Positions 6,126-11,661 of a stretch of DNA of 11,661 bases are shown in pieces. A program made the translations under genes and the position numbers. The number at the start of each line of letters is the position of its first letter. The first letter of the stretch is position 1. The stretch is from Clostridiales bacterium UBA7044 (GTDB taxonomy: Bacteria; Bacillota; Clostridia; Oscillospirales; Oscillospiraceae), in contig DLAP01000090.1 of assembly GCA_002493965.1 (NCBI GenBank), forward strand, positions 7,715-19,375. Reading direction: 5' to 3'. The notes beneath the pieces were generated by a model. The model did no database searches, was not told where the DNA came from, and was given only the letters and a program-made list of their open reading frames with translations.

Positions 6126-7760
6126 ATGGCGAAAATGATTGTTTACGGCGAAGAAGCCCGCAAGGCACTGCAAAGCGGCATTGACCAGCTGGCCAATACC
6201 GTGAAGGTAACACTGGGCCCCAAGGGCCGGAACGTGGTTCTGGGCAAGAAGTACGGCGCTCCCCTGATCACCAACGACGGCGTGACCATCGCCAAGGAAG
6301 TGGAGCTGGAGGATCCCTTTGAGAACATGGGCGCTCAGCTCATCCGGGAAGTTGCCACCAAGACCAACGACGTGGCCGGCGACGGCACCACCACCGCTAC
6401 CCTGCTGGCCCAGGCCATCACCCGGGAGGGCCTGAAGAACCTGTCCGCCGGCGCCAACCCCATGGTCATGCGCAAGGGCATTGACAAGGCTGTGGCTGCC
6501 GCTGTTGCTTCTATCAAGGAGCACTCCGTTCCCGTGTCCGATTCTGCCGCCATCGCGAGAGTCGGCGCGGTTTCTTCCGGCGACGAGGCCATTGGCGCTC
6601 TGATTGCCGAGGCTATGGAGAAGGTGGGCACCGAGGGCGTCATCACCATTGAGGAATCTAAGACCGCCGAGACTGGCCTGGACGTGGTGGAAGGGATGCA
6701 GTTTGACCGGGGCTATATCTCCCCCTACATGGTCACCGATACCGATAAGATGGAGGCCGTCCTGGACGATGCCTATATCCTGATCACCGACAAGAAGATC
6801 GCCTCTATCCAGGATATCCTGCCCATTCTGGAGCCTATCGTCAAGTCCGGCCGGAAGCTGATGATCATTGCTGAGGATGTGGAGGGCGACGCTCTGGCTA
6901 CTCTGCTTCTGAACCGTCTCCAGGGCCGCTTCAATGTGGTCTGCGTCAAGGCCCCCGGCTTCGGCGACCGCCGGAAGGAAATGCTCCAGGATATCGCCGT
7001 TCTCACCGGCGGTACCGTCATCTCCAGCGAGCTGAACATGGAGCTGGCCGACGCCCAGATGACCGACCTGGGCCATTGCCGTCAGATCGTGGTCACCAAG
7101 GACAACACCACCATCGTAGACGGCGACGGCAGCTCCGAGGACATCGCTGCCCGTGCTCACATGATCCGTTCCGCTATTGCCACCACCACCTCCGACTATG
7201 ACCGGGAGAAGCTCCAGGAGCGTCTGGCTAAGCTTTCCGGCGGCGTAGCCGTCATCAAGGTGGGCGCCCAGACCGAGGTCGCCATGAAGGAGCGGAAGCT
7301 CCGTGTGGAGGACGCTCTGAACGCTGCCCGGGCTGCCGTTGAGGAAGGCATCGTAGCCGGCGGCGGCACCGCTCAGGTCAACGCCATTGCCGCTGTGGAA
7401 GCGCTGATCGCTACCCTCCACGGTGATGAGAAGACCGGCGCCAAGATCATCGCCGCCGCGCTCCAGGCTCCCATCCGTCAGATCGCCGAGAATGCCGGCG
7501 TGGACGGCAGCGTGGTCTATGAGAAGATCCGCTCCTCCGAGAAGGCTGGCTTCGGCTACAACGCCTACACTGAGGAATATGTGGACATGATCCCTGCTGG
7601 TATCGTGGATCCCACCAAGGTCACCCGTTCCTCTCTGGAGAACGCCGCATCCATCGCCGGCTGCGTCCTGACCACTGAGTCTCTGGTGGCGGATAAGCCC
7701 GATCCCGCTGCTGATGCCGCTGCGGCCGCCGCGGCTGCCCAGGGCGGCGGAATGTACTAA
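6126..7760 (+). CDS. groEL: Chaperonin GroEL (Hsp60)
   Basis: A 544-residue ATP-driven folding chamber subunit, full length. ATP-binding motifs include TLGPKGRNVV (29-38), D51 in NDGVT, and D86 in GDGTTT (85-90). The hydrolytic aspartate equivalent to E. coli D398 lies in RVEDALNAARAA, followed by VAGGGTA. The ATG follows AAGGAGG at good spacing. The C-terminal tail is alanine-rich and ends GGGMY, rather than the repeated GGM of many homologs, so it has only one GGM unit. The gene is rich in GCT, GGC and CTG codons, as expected for a highly expressed protein. A hairpin terminator follows the stop, shared with the convergent gene. Confidence 0.98.
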   Translation: MAKMIVYGEEARKALQSGIDQLANTVKVTLGPKGRNVVLGKKYGAPLITNDGVTIAKEVELEDPFENMGAQLIREVATKTNDVAGDGTTTATLLAQAITREGLKNLSAGANPMVMRKGIDKAVAAAVASIKEHSVPVSDSAAIARVGAVSSGDEAIGALIAEAMEKVGTEGVITIEESKTAETGLDVVEGMQFDRGYISPYMVTDTDKMEAVLDDAYILITDKKIASIQDILPILEPIVKSGRKLMIIAEDVEGDALATLLLNRLQGRFNVVCVKAPGFGDRRKEMLQDIAVLTGGTVISSELNMELADAQMTDLGHCRQIVVTKDNTTIVDGDGSSEDIAARAHMIRSAIATTTSDYDREKLQERLAKLSGGVAVIKVGAQTEVAMKERKLRVEDALNAARAAVEEGIVAGGGTAQVNAIAAVEALIATLHGDEKTGAKIIAAALQAPIRQIAENAGVDGSVVYEKIRSSEKAGFGYNAYTEEYVDMIPAGIVDPTKVTRSSLENAASIAGCVLTTESLVADKPDPAADAAAAAAAAQGGGMY

Positions 7761-7776
7761 GCCCCAAGATTTTGAA

Positions 7777-7804
7777 AAGCGCCGCCTCGAATGAGGCGGC
7801 GCTT
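7777..7804. terminator. Bidirectional terminator between groEL and the GH25 gene
   Basis: A perfect 12-bp stem, AAGCGCCGCCTC (7777-7788) with GAGGCGGCGCTT (7793-7804), loop GAAT. Leftward it is followed by TTCAAAATC, continuing the TT of the stem, and rightward by CGATTCTATTT. Neither T run is ideal, but the stem is very stable and the genes converge on it. Confidence 0.75.
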
Positions 7805-7818
7805 CGATTCTATTTGGC

Positions 7819-8925
7819 CTAGCCGGGCATATATACATTCAAATCCACATTGCCGTTGATTCCTGGCACAGACCCCTTGTCGGTATACTGCCACATGTCC
7901 ACCGCCCAGGGATAGGTCATCCGGTCCTGGTACAGGGCCAGCCAGAAGGGGGCGTGCTCCAGCTCCGCCAGATAATAGAGGTTTTCCGACTGGTGCCAGT
8001 TGAAGTAGACCATGGGCTGATATCCCAGCTCTGTCATCCGGTCGATGAAGTGATGCTGGATGTCCGTCAGGCTCCGGGCGTCCATATTGGCTGTCCGGGC
8101 AGTGGCGGCGGGAATCTCCCAGTCCAGCACCACGGGCATATCCAGATGCTGCTCTCCCAGGATTTCCAGCATGAAGTCCACCTCTTCGTCCACCTCCTTC
8201 AGCGTCAGAGCCTGGGAGAAGAAATAGGCCCCAACCTTTAGTCCGGCCCCGGCAGCGCCGTCCAGGTTCTTTTTCGCGTATTCGTCCTCCACCAGCTTGC
8301 CGGATTCGTAGCCCCGATAGCCCAGCCGGACGATGGCAAACTCAATGCCGGAGGAGGCTACCTTCTTCCAGTGGATGTCTCCCTGGAAGGCGGAGACGTC
8401 CACCCCGGGGGAGCTGTGTAGGTTTTGCAGCAGCAGGTAGTTATGGCTGTTATACTGAAAGTCGTTCCGCCCGTAGGGATTGGGGTCCGGGGGAATGGTG
8501 GGGTTTTCCGGTTCCGTTTCGGAAATGGTGGGCTCCAGAATGGTCTCCCTGGCAGGCTCGGTCTGCATAGAGTCGCTATAGTGGTGAATCATTGCCTCCG
8601 GGTCTTCGTTGTGGTCGCCGAAGTAGGGCAGGCACAGCACCACCATGGTAAGCAGCAGGGCCAGAGACAGTGCCGCGATCAGGCCCATAATGAAGGTGGG
8701 CTGGACCCGGGGACGGGTGGGCGGCGGTGTGGAAGATGGGGCGGGCGCTTTCCCGGCCTGGGTGTAGATCAGTTCCGGCATTCCCTGGGAGAAGTCCGGT
8801 TCCTCTTCTTCGGAAATGACAGGGGCTTGCTCCTGGTCGTCGGAAACCGCGTCCTCCAGACCGTCGGAAATTTCCTCCGTCAGTTCGTCGGGGAAATCTT
8901 CAAATAGATATTCCAGAAGTTTCAC
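7819..8925 (-). CDS. Membrane-anchored GH25 lysozyme-like (muramidase) protein
   Basis: A 368-residue type II membrane protein. Residues 1-75 are a strongly acidic, then proline-rich, cytoplasmic segment; 78-100 form one membrane helix (IMGLIAALSLALLLTMVVLCL). A threonine/glutamate/proline linker runs to about 165, and a GH25 domain from about 173 to the end. GH25 enzymes cut the MurNAc-GlcNAc bond of peptidoglycan. Family residues are present: D176 in GVDVSAFQG, and the DxE pair D268 and E270 in PVVLDWE. Conserved strands VGAYFFSQA, MVYFNW, FWLALY and MWQYTDKGSVPGINGNVDLN are also seen. The start is a GTG at 8925 with AGGGGAGGTGAG just upstream; the in-frame ATG at 8991 would put that ribosome site inside the coding region. 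The GH25 domain should lie outside the cell. It stands alone, with its promoter at a palindromic site near 9060. Confidence 0.9.
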   Translation of the reverse strand: MKLLEYLFEDFPDELTEEISDGLEDAVSDDQEQAPVISEEEEPDFSQGMPELIYTQAGKAPAPSSTPPPTRPRVQPTFIMGLIAALSLALLLTMVVLCLPYFGDHNEDPEAMIHHYSDSMQTEPARETILEPTISETEPENPTIPPDPNPYGRNDFQYNSHNYLLLQNLHSSPGVDVSAFQGDIHWKKVASSGIEFAIVRLGYRGYESGKLVEDEYAKKNLDGAAGAGLKVGAYFFSQALTLKEVDEEVDFMLEILGEQHLDMPVVLDWEIPAATARTANMDARSLTDIQHHFIDRMTELGYQPMVYFNWHQSENLYYLAELEHAPFWLALYQDRMTYPWAVDMWQYTDKGSVPGINGNVDLNVYMPG

Positions 8926-8994
8926 GGTCTCACCTCCCCTTCGAAAACGTTTCGAGTTTTTATAAACCCATAGAGCAAAGCGAAATGGCATCCG

Positions 8995-9041
8995 ATCGCC
9001 ATGTTTTCGTTTTCGGCGGAGCCGGGGCGGAAAATGGCGAT
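8995..9041 (-). other. Inverted repeat in the GH25 gene leader
   Basis: ATCGCCAT (8995-9002) pairs with ATGGCGAT (9034-9041), and after a one-base bulge TTTTCG continues toward CGGAAA. It would form a stem-loop in the leader of the GH25 mRNA if transcription starts near 9062. A second small palindrome, TCGAAA-ACG-TTTCGA (8941-8955), lies right next to the ribosome site. I recognise neither as a known riboswitch. Confidence 0.45.
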
Positions 9042-9047
9042 TTCTGT

Positions 9048-9097
9048 TATAATAACCGCTTAGCGGTTATTATAGCATATTTTTTGCCGCAAGCCAA
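9048..9097 (-). promoter_or_regulatory. GH25 gene promoter overlapping a 27-bp palindrome
   Basis: On the minus strand, TTGGCT (9097-9092), a 17-bp spacer and TATAAT (9074-9069) make a good promoter starting near 9062. The bases 9048-9074 form a palindrome with 13-bp perfect arms (TATAATAACCGCT and its complement) around one central base. The other arm places TGTTATAAT, an extended -10, on the plus strand (9045-9053). The symmetry covers both -10 elements and the start point, as an operator for a dimeric regulator would. No regulator gene is adjacent. Confidence 0.65.
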
Positions 9098-9164
9098 GGG
9101 AAAACCGCTGGAAAATCCTGCTTAATGAAATCTTAAACAATCCGTAAACTTTCCCCTTCATCGG

Positions 9165-9192
9165 TTGCATTCGAACTATTTTGCAATATAAT
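9165..9192 (+). promoter_or_regulatory. SigA-type promoter of the small zinc-ribbon gene
   Basis: TTGCAT (9165-9170), a 16-bp spacer, then a perfect TATAAT (9187-9192). The start would be near 9199, about 25 nt before the ATG at 9224. Confidence 0.7.
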
Positions 9193-9223
9193 AGTAAAAA
9201 CGGTATCTTTGAGGGTGATTTTT

Positions 9224-9637
9224 ATGAATGGGATTGGCAACTGGCTGAGGCAGTTTGGCATGAAAATGCGGATGGGTCTGAGCCGCTTTATGGCGGGGCG
9301 CTACGGCACGGACAGGCTGAATATGGTGATCTTGTGCGCGGGCCTGTTTGTGAGCCTGCTGTCGGTGTGGAGCAAGTCCGTCATGTGGGACCTGATCTTT
9401 ACGGTTCTCAGCTACGGTCTGATGATCTGGGCCATTTGCCGCTCCCTGTCCCGGAATACCTATAAACGGTATCAGGAGAACCGGAAGTTCCTCCAGTTTT
9501 TTGACCGGCTGAAGGACCGGAAAAACAAGTATTTTGACTGCCCCAAGTGCCATCAGATGGTGCGGGTCCCCAGAGGAAAGGGAAAAATTGCCATCACCTG
9601 CCCCAAGTGCAGGGAGAGATTCATTCGGAAAACCTAA
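9224..9637 (+). CDS. Two-TM protein with C-terminal zinc ribbon, function unknown
   Basis: A 137-residue membrane protein. A basic, glycine-containing N-terminus (MNGIGNWLRQF...FMAGRYGTDRLN) precedes two hydrophobic helices at about 33-50 and 53-72. A basic stretch (SRNTYKRYQENRKFLQFFDRLKDRKN) follows, then a zinc ribbon made of CPKC (106-109) and CPKC (126-129), separated by the basic VRVPRGKGKI. Proteins with this layout (FMxGRYGxDxLN, SRNxYKRxxEN, C-terminal zinc ribbon) are, as I recall, common in gut Clostridia, and I know of no assigned function. The ATG at 9224 is chosen because GAGGG lies 8 nt upstream; an in-frame TTG at 9209 is less likely. The stop TAA is the first three bases of repeat copy 2. 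Its own promoter suggests it is monocistronic. Confidence 0.85.
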   Translation: MNGIGNWLRQFGMKMRMGLSRFMAGRYGTDRLNMVILCAGLFVSLLSVWSKSVMWDLIFTVLSYGLMIWAICRSLSRNTYKRYQENRKFLQFFDRLKDRKNKYFDCPKCHQMVRVPRGKGKIAITCPKCRERFIRKT

Positions 9638-9802
9638 GGCAACACCGCACAATTGCGTCTGCGAGTCTCAGCCGTCTTTTTGCCCCACTTCTTCAGTTTG
9701 AAAAACGAGAAATACATACAGTATTCCTTCGTTTTCCAAACTTTGAATTGGGACAAAAATCCTGTCTGAGACTTCTTGCCGAATTGTGCGGTGCTGCCCT
9801 AA
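9635..9802. repeat. Hairpin repeat, copy 2
   Basis: A 165-bp spacing from TAA at 9635 to TAA at 9800. The ends are good inverted repeats: ACCGCACAATT (9644-9654) with AATTGTGCGGT (9782-9792). Inner arms AGTCTCAG (9664-9671) with CTGAGACT (9766-9773) and AAAACGA (9702-9708) with TCGTTTT (9729-9735) also pair. The apex AATAC-ATACA-GTATT is shared with copies 1 and 3. On the minus strand, GAAGGA lies 7 nt before an ATG at 9717; this frame gives 27 codons and stops at 9634 within the terminal repeat. Confidence 0.88.
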
Positions 9803-9967
9803 GGAAACGCTGAATCAATCGTCTGCGGCCGGACAGCGGATCTTTTCCCCCAGTCGTGCAGTTCAAAAAGTGAGAAATACATCCAGTATTCCTTCACTTT
9901 CTGAACTTTCGCCTGAAGAAAAATCTCTCGCTGCCAGCCCTTGCCGATTGAATCAGAGCTTCCCTAA
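9800..9967. repeat. Hairpin repeat, copy 3, abutting copy 2
   Basis: It begins on the TAA that ends copy 2 and ends on TAA at 9965-9967, again a 165-bp period. Arms: TCAATCG (9815-9821) with CGATTGA (9945-9951), and AAAGTGA (9867-9873) with TCACTTT (9894-9900). The apex is AATAC-ATCCA-GTATT. The sequences of the outer arms are unlike copy 2, yet they are complementary to each other. On the minus strand, GAAGGA and an ATG at 9882 open a 27-codon frame that stops at 9799, just as in copy 2. Confidence 0.88.
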
Positions 9968-9970
9968 TCG

Positions 9971-10014
9971 AAAAAATGTCCGGCCTGTGCAGCATACGCA
10001 CAGGCCGGGTTTTT
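9971..10014. terminator. Bidirectional terminator
   Basis: A perfect 11-bp stem, CCGGCCTGTGC (9980-9990) with GCACAGGCCGG (9998-10008), 7-nt loop. Rightward it is followed by GTTTTT; leftward by ACATTTTTT. It starts right after the stop of the DUF1508 gene and mainly ends that leftward operon. It would also stop transcripts from the 9224 gene that pass through both repeats. Confidence 0.88.
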
Positions 10015-10398
10015 CTACAGCATTTTGACAAGAGCTTCCTCAATTTGAGGCCCAGCGGCGTTTTCCTTCACGCTGTCAATGCCGCCCAGACAGCTTCCTT
10101 TGGTGGCATAGGGCTCGGACACGGCGATGATCTGCCCGTTTTTCGCCTTGAGCCGGAATCGAAACGCACCGCTCTTATCCGTGTAGACCTCAAACTTGGG
10201 GTTCCTTTGGGGAGAGATCCATTCTCCGGTTCGGTCCTCAATGGGGGCGGAGGGGGCGTTTTTCCGGACGCTTTCCAGGCCCTTGCGGCAGGCGGCGGCG
10301 GTCAGGTAGGTTTCCGAGGACAGCACCGTCTGGCCGTTCTGGGCGTACAGGTCGAACCGAACCCCGGTGGGCACGGCGCGGATCACAAACTTTCCCAT
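10015..10398 (-). CDS. Tandem DUF1508 (YegP-like) protein
   Basis: A 127-residue protein with two copies of the roughly 45-residue YegP/DUF1508 fold. The first is at about 3-48 (KFVIRAVPTGVRFDLYAQNGQTVLSS...GLESVRKNA), the second at about 68-113 (KFEVYTDKSGAFRFRLKAKNGQIIAVSE...GIDSVKENA). Each has the typical FRF/RFDL strand, the K/QNGQ turn and the GI/LxSVxxNA helix end. The molecular role of the family is not established. There is no signal peptide, so it is probably cytoplasmic. The ATG at 10398 lies 4 bp after the stop of the upstream gene and has only a weak ribosome site, which suggests translational coupling. An in-frame ATG at 10488 would overlap the upstream gene by 86 bp and add residues unlike the family. 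Confidence 0.88.
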   Translation of the reverse strand: MGKFVIRAVPTGVRFDLYAQNGQTVLSSETYLTAAACRKGLESVRKNAPSAPIEDRTGEWISPQRNPKFEVYTDKSGAFRFRLKAKNGQIIAVSEPYATKGSCLGGIDSVKENAAGPQIEEALVKML

Positions 10399-10402
10399 AG
10401 GC

Positions 10403-11566
10403 TCAGGGAATGGGCAGGTCGAAGGGCGGAATGGTGATGATGCCATCCGGGGCCAGTTCGTCGTAAACGCCCATTTGCAGCTCCACACTGGTGAGTTGAT
10501 CCAGAGAAGTGATGTTCAGCTCAGCCTCCAGGTCGTAGAACAGGACGGTGCTGTAAGCCACGGTGTGGGGCGGAAGCGTACAGAACATGGACGCGGAAGC
10601 CTCCTGACCATTGATTAGTGCCTCGTCGCAATAGAAGGACAGGAACCTGTCGGTATCGTTGATCATACCGAATTTCAGGTATCCGGGGAACCATTCCAGA
10701 TCCTGCCATGTCATATACAGCAGCTGCGCATCCTCTCCCTGCCAGACCGGGGTGCCCTCCGGCAGAGGAACGGGAACCATTTCCCCATCCGGAGCGTGCA
10801 AGGTAATGGTGTCGGTGGCGAAACAGGTGTCATAATTTTTTGTGTCAAACGCATAGAAATTGCAGGAAACCTCCGTTGGATAGATGTATAATCCTTCACA
10901 AACGGATCCCAGATAGAAGGTCCCGACCCCGGTGTCCTCTTTCGGCACCTCAATATACAGGTAGGATTCATCATCCGCCAGCCGATGATTGAGGACGATA
11001 TTTTCCGCAAAAAGGGATATGGCCCGCTTGGTGCGATTTTGTACCTCCACAGTAACAAAGCCTTCCGAATGCATATTCTGGCAGCATGCCCGGACGGTGA
11101 AGTCATCGTCCTCGTAAAGAAGTTCGTAATCGTCATTGGACAGTGAGGGAACCGTGGGCGCTTCCCACACCGGCAGAGTGATATCGGAAAGGTCTGCGTC
11201 CGGGAAAGAGATATCCGGGAAGGTGGCATCCGGCAGCGCAGTGTAGCTGTGGGAATTGCGCTCATACAGCCGGCGGCTGGCCAGGAACAGACCGTATTGC
11301 AGGAGGTTGATGGCAACAATTACTCCAAGGACGATCAGAAGAGCCTTTCGGGGGATGAGCTTCCGCTTTTTTCGGCGCTTGCGGGAAGCGTGGTGGTCCG
11401 GATGGGAAGAGGGGAAGACTTGCGAATACGGAGCGTAGAGAATTTGCTCCGGGCTGACCGGGTGCGGCTGTGTGGGCTGGCCCCACTCCAAAGCCTCATA
11501 ATTGCAGTTTTTGCACTTCTTTCCGTTAAACTCTGCGCCGCAGCTGGGGCATATGTATCTGGCCAT
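10403..11566 (-). CDS. Zinc-ribbon single-pass membrane protein, function unknown
   Basis: A 387-residue protein. The N-terminus MARYICPSCGAEF is a zinc ribbon with Cys at 6, 9, 18 and 21 (CPSC...CKNC). A proline/histidine-rich stretch leads to the basic SRKRRKKRKLIPRK (61-74) and one membrane helix (about 75-97), so the zinc ribbon is predicted inside and the rest outside. Residues about 112-136 contain five pentads (LPDAT FPDIS FPDAD LSDIT LPVWE). The remaining 240 residues are acidic and beta-rich, with two repeated-looking parts each around a strand pattern such as VTVEVQNRTKRAISLFAENIVLN and LKFGMINDTDRFLSFYCDEALIN. This resembles a duplicated immunoglobulin-like exported domain, but I cannot name it. 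The ATG follows GGAAGGAG. It is first in an operon with the DUF1508 gene. Confidence 0.82.
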   Translation of the reverse strand: MARYICPSCGAEFNGKKCKNCNYEALEWGQPTQPHPVSPEQILYAPYSQVFPSSHPDHHASRKRRKKRKLIPRKALLIVLGVIVAINLLQYGLFLASRRLYERNSHSYTALPDATFPDISFPDADLSDITLPVWEAPTVPSLSNDDYELLYEDDDFTVRACCQNMHSEGFVTVEVQNRTKRAISLFAENIVLNHRLADDESYLYIEVPKEDTGVGTFYLGSVCEGLYIYPTEVSCNFYAFDTKNYDTCFATDTITLHAPDGEMVPVPLPEGTPVWQGEDAQLLYMTWQDLEWFPGYLKFGMINDTDRFLSFYCDEALINGQEASASMFCTLPPHTVAYSTVLFYDLEAELNITSLDQLTSVELQMGVYDELAPDGIITIPPFDLPIP

Positions 11567-11592
11567 GGGATCCGCTCCTTCCTTTTACAATG

Positions 11593-11621
11593 ATTATATC
11601 GGAAGAATCGGTGAATTGCAA
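11593..11621 (-). promoter_or_regulatory. SigA-type promoter of the zinc-ribbon/DUF1508 operon
   Basis: On the minus strand: TTGCAA (11621-11616), a 17-bp spacer, then TATAAT (11598-11593). The start would be near 11586, about 20 nt before the ATG at 11566. A repeat element begins 20 bp upstream of the -35. Confidence 0.72.
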
Positions 11622-11640
11622 CAAAAAACCGGGATATTTC

Positions 11641-11661
11641 TAAGGCAACACCGCATAATGG
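11641..11661 (+). repeat. Outer end of a hairpin repeat, cut by the window edge
   Basis: These bases start with TAAGGCAACACCGC, as copy 2 does at 9635, and are the exact reverse complement of positions 1-21. The rest of the element would lie to the right of the window. Confidence 0.85.

Noticed and set aside
6108..7838. A 576-codon minus-strand open frame opposite groEL
   Set aside because: It is a shadow of groEL: glycine/histidine/leucine-rich composition, no family resemblance, and it would overlap the whole chaperonin gene.
9635..9967. CRISPR array
   Set aside because: The repeats are long palindromes of about 165 bp that abut without spacers, and no cas genes are present.
9786..10028. 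Plus-strand 80-codon frame across copy 3 and the terminator
   Set aside because: It begins inside copy 2, crosses copy 3 and reads through a terminator hairpin. There is no ribosome site.

Overview
The window looks like a GC-rich Bacillota (Firmicutes) chromosome segment, most likely from a Clostridia of the Oscillospiraceae/Ruminococcaceae type. This rests on the gene set (lepA-hemW, a short group 1 sigma factor, a CIRCE-controlled groESL, membrane zinc-ribbon proteins), strong Shine-Dalgarno (SD) sites and SigA-type promoters. The taxonomy is an inference; there is no rRNA here.

Layout. A leftward lepA-hemW operon (19-3041) is divergent from rpoD (3446-4597, +), with a 165-bp hairpin repeat between their promoters. 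rpoD is followed by a strong terminator and then thiamine pyrophosphokinase (4653-5294, +). The gap 5295-5835 holds what looks like a type I toxin-antitoxin locus: a 25-residue membrane peptide on the minus strand with its own promoter, an SD-masking hairpin and a terminator, opposed by a probable plus-strand antisense RNA. It also holds the groESL promoter with a perfect CIRCE operator. groES-groEL (5836-7760, +) converge on a membrane-anchored GH25 lysozyme-like gene (7819-8925, -). Its promoter overlaps a 27-bp near-perfect palindrome. Next come a two-TM zinc-ribbon protein (9224-9637, +), two abutting hairpin repeats (9635-9967), a bidirectional terminator, and a leftward pair: a zinc-ribbon membrane protein (10403-11566) and a tandem DUF1508 protein (10015-10398).

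Most genes are core functions (translation, transcription, protein folding, TPP synthesis, heme delivery, cell wall). The most unusual content is non-coding. A family of long imperfect palindromes has arms that differ between copies yet stay complementary. Each complete copy has an SD-like site and an ATG in a conserved frame, and TAA sits at both boundaries of the two intact copies. Both window ends are the outer 21 bp of the same family in opposite orientation, so the window is an exact inter-repeat segment. The second point of interest is the toxin-antitoxin candidate, which is shorter than most gene callers report.
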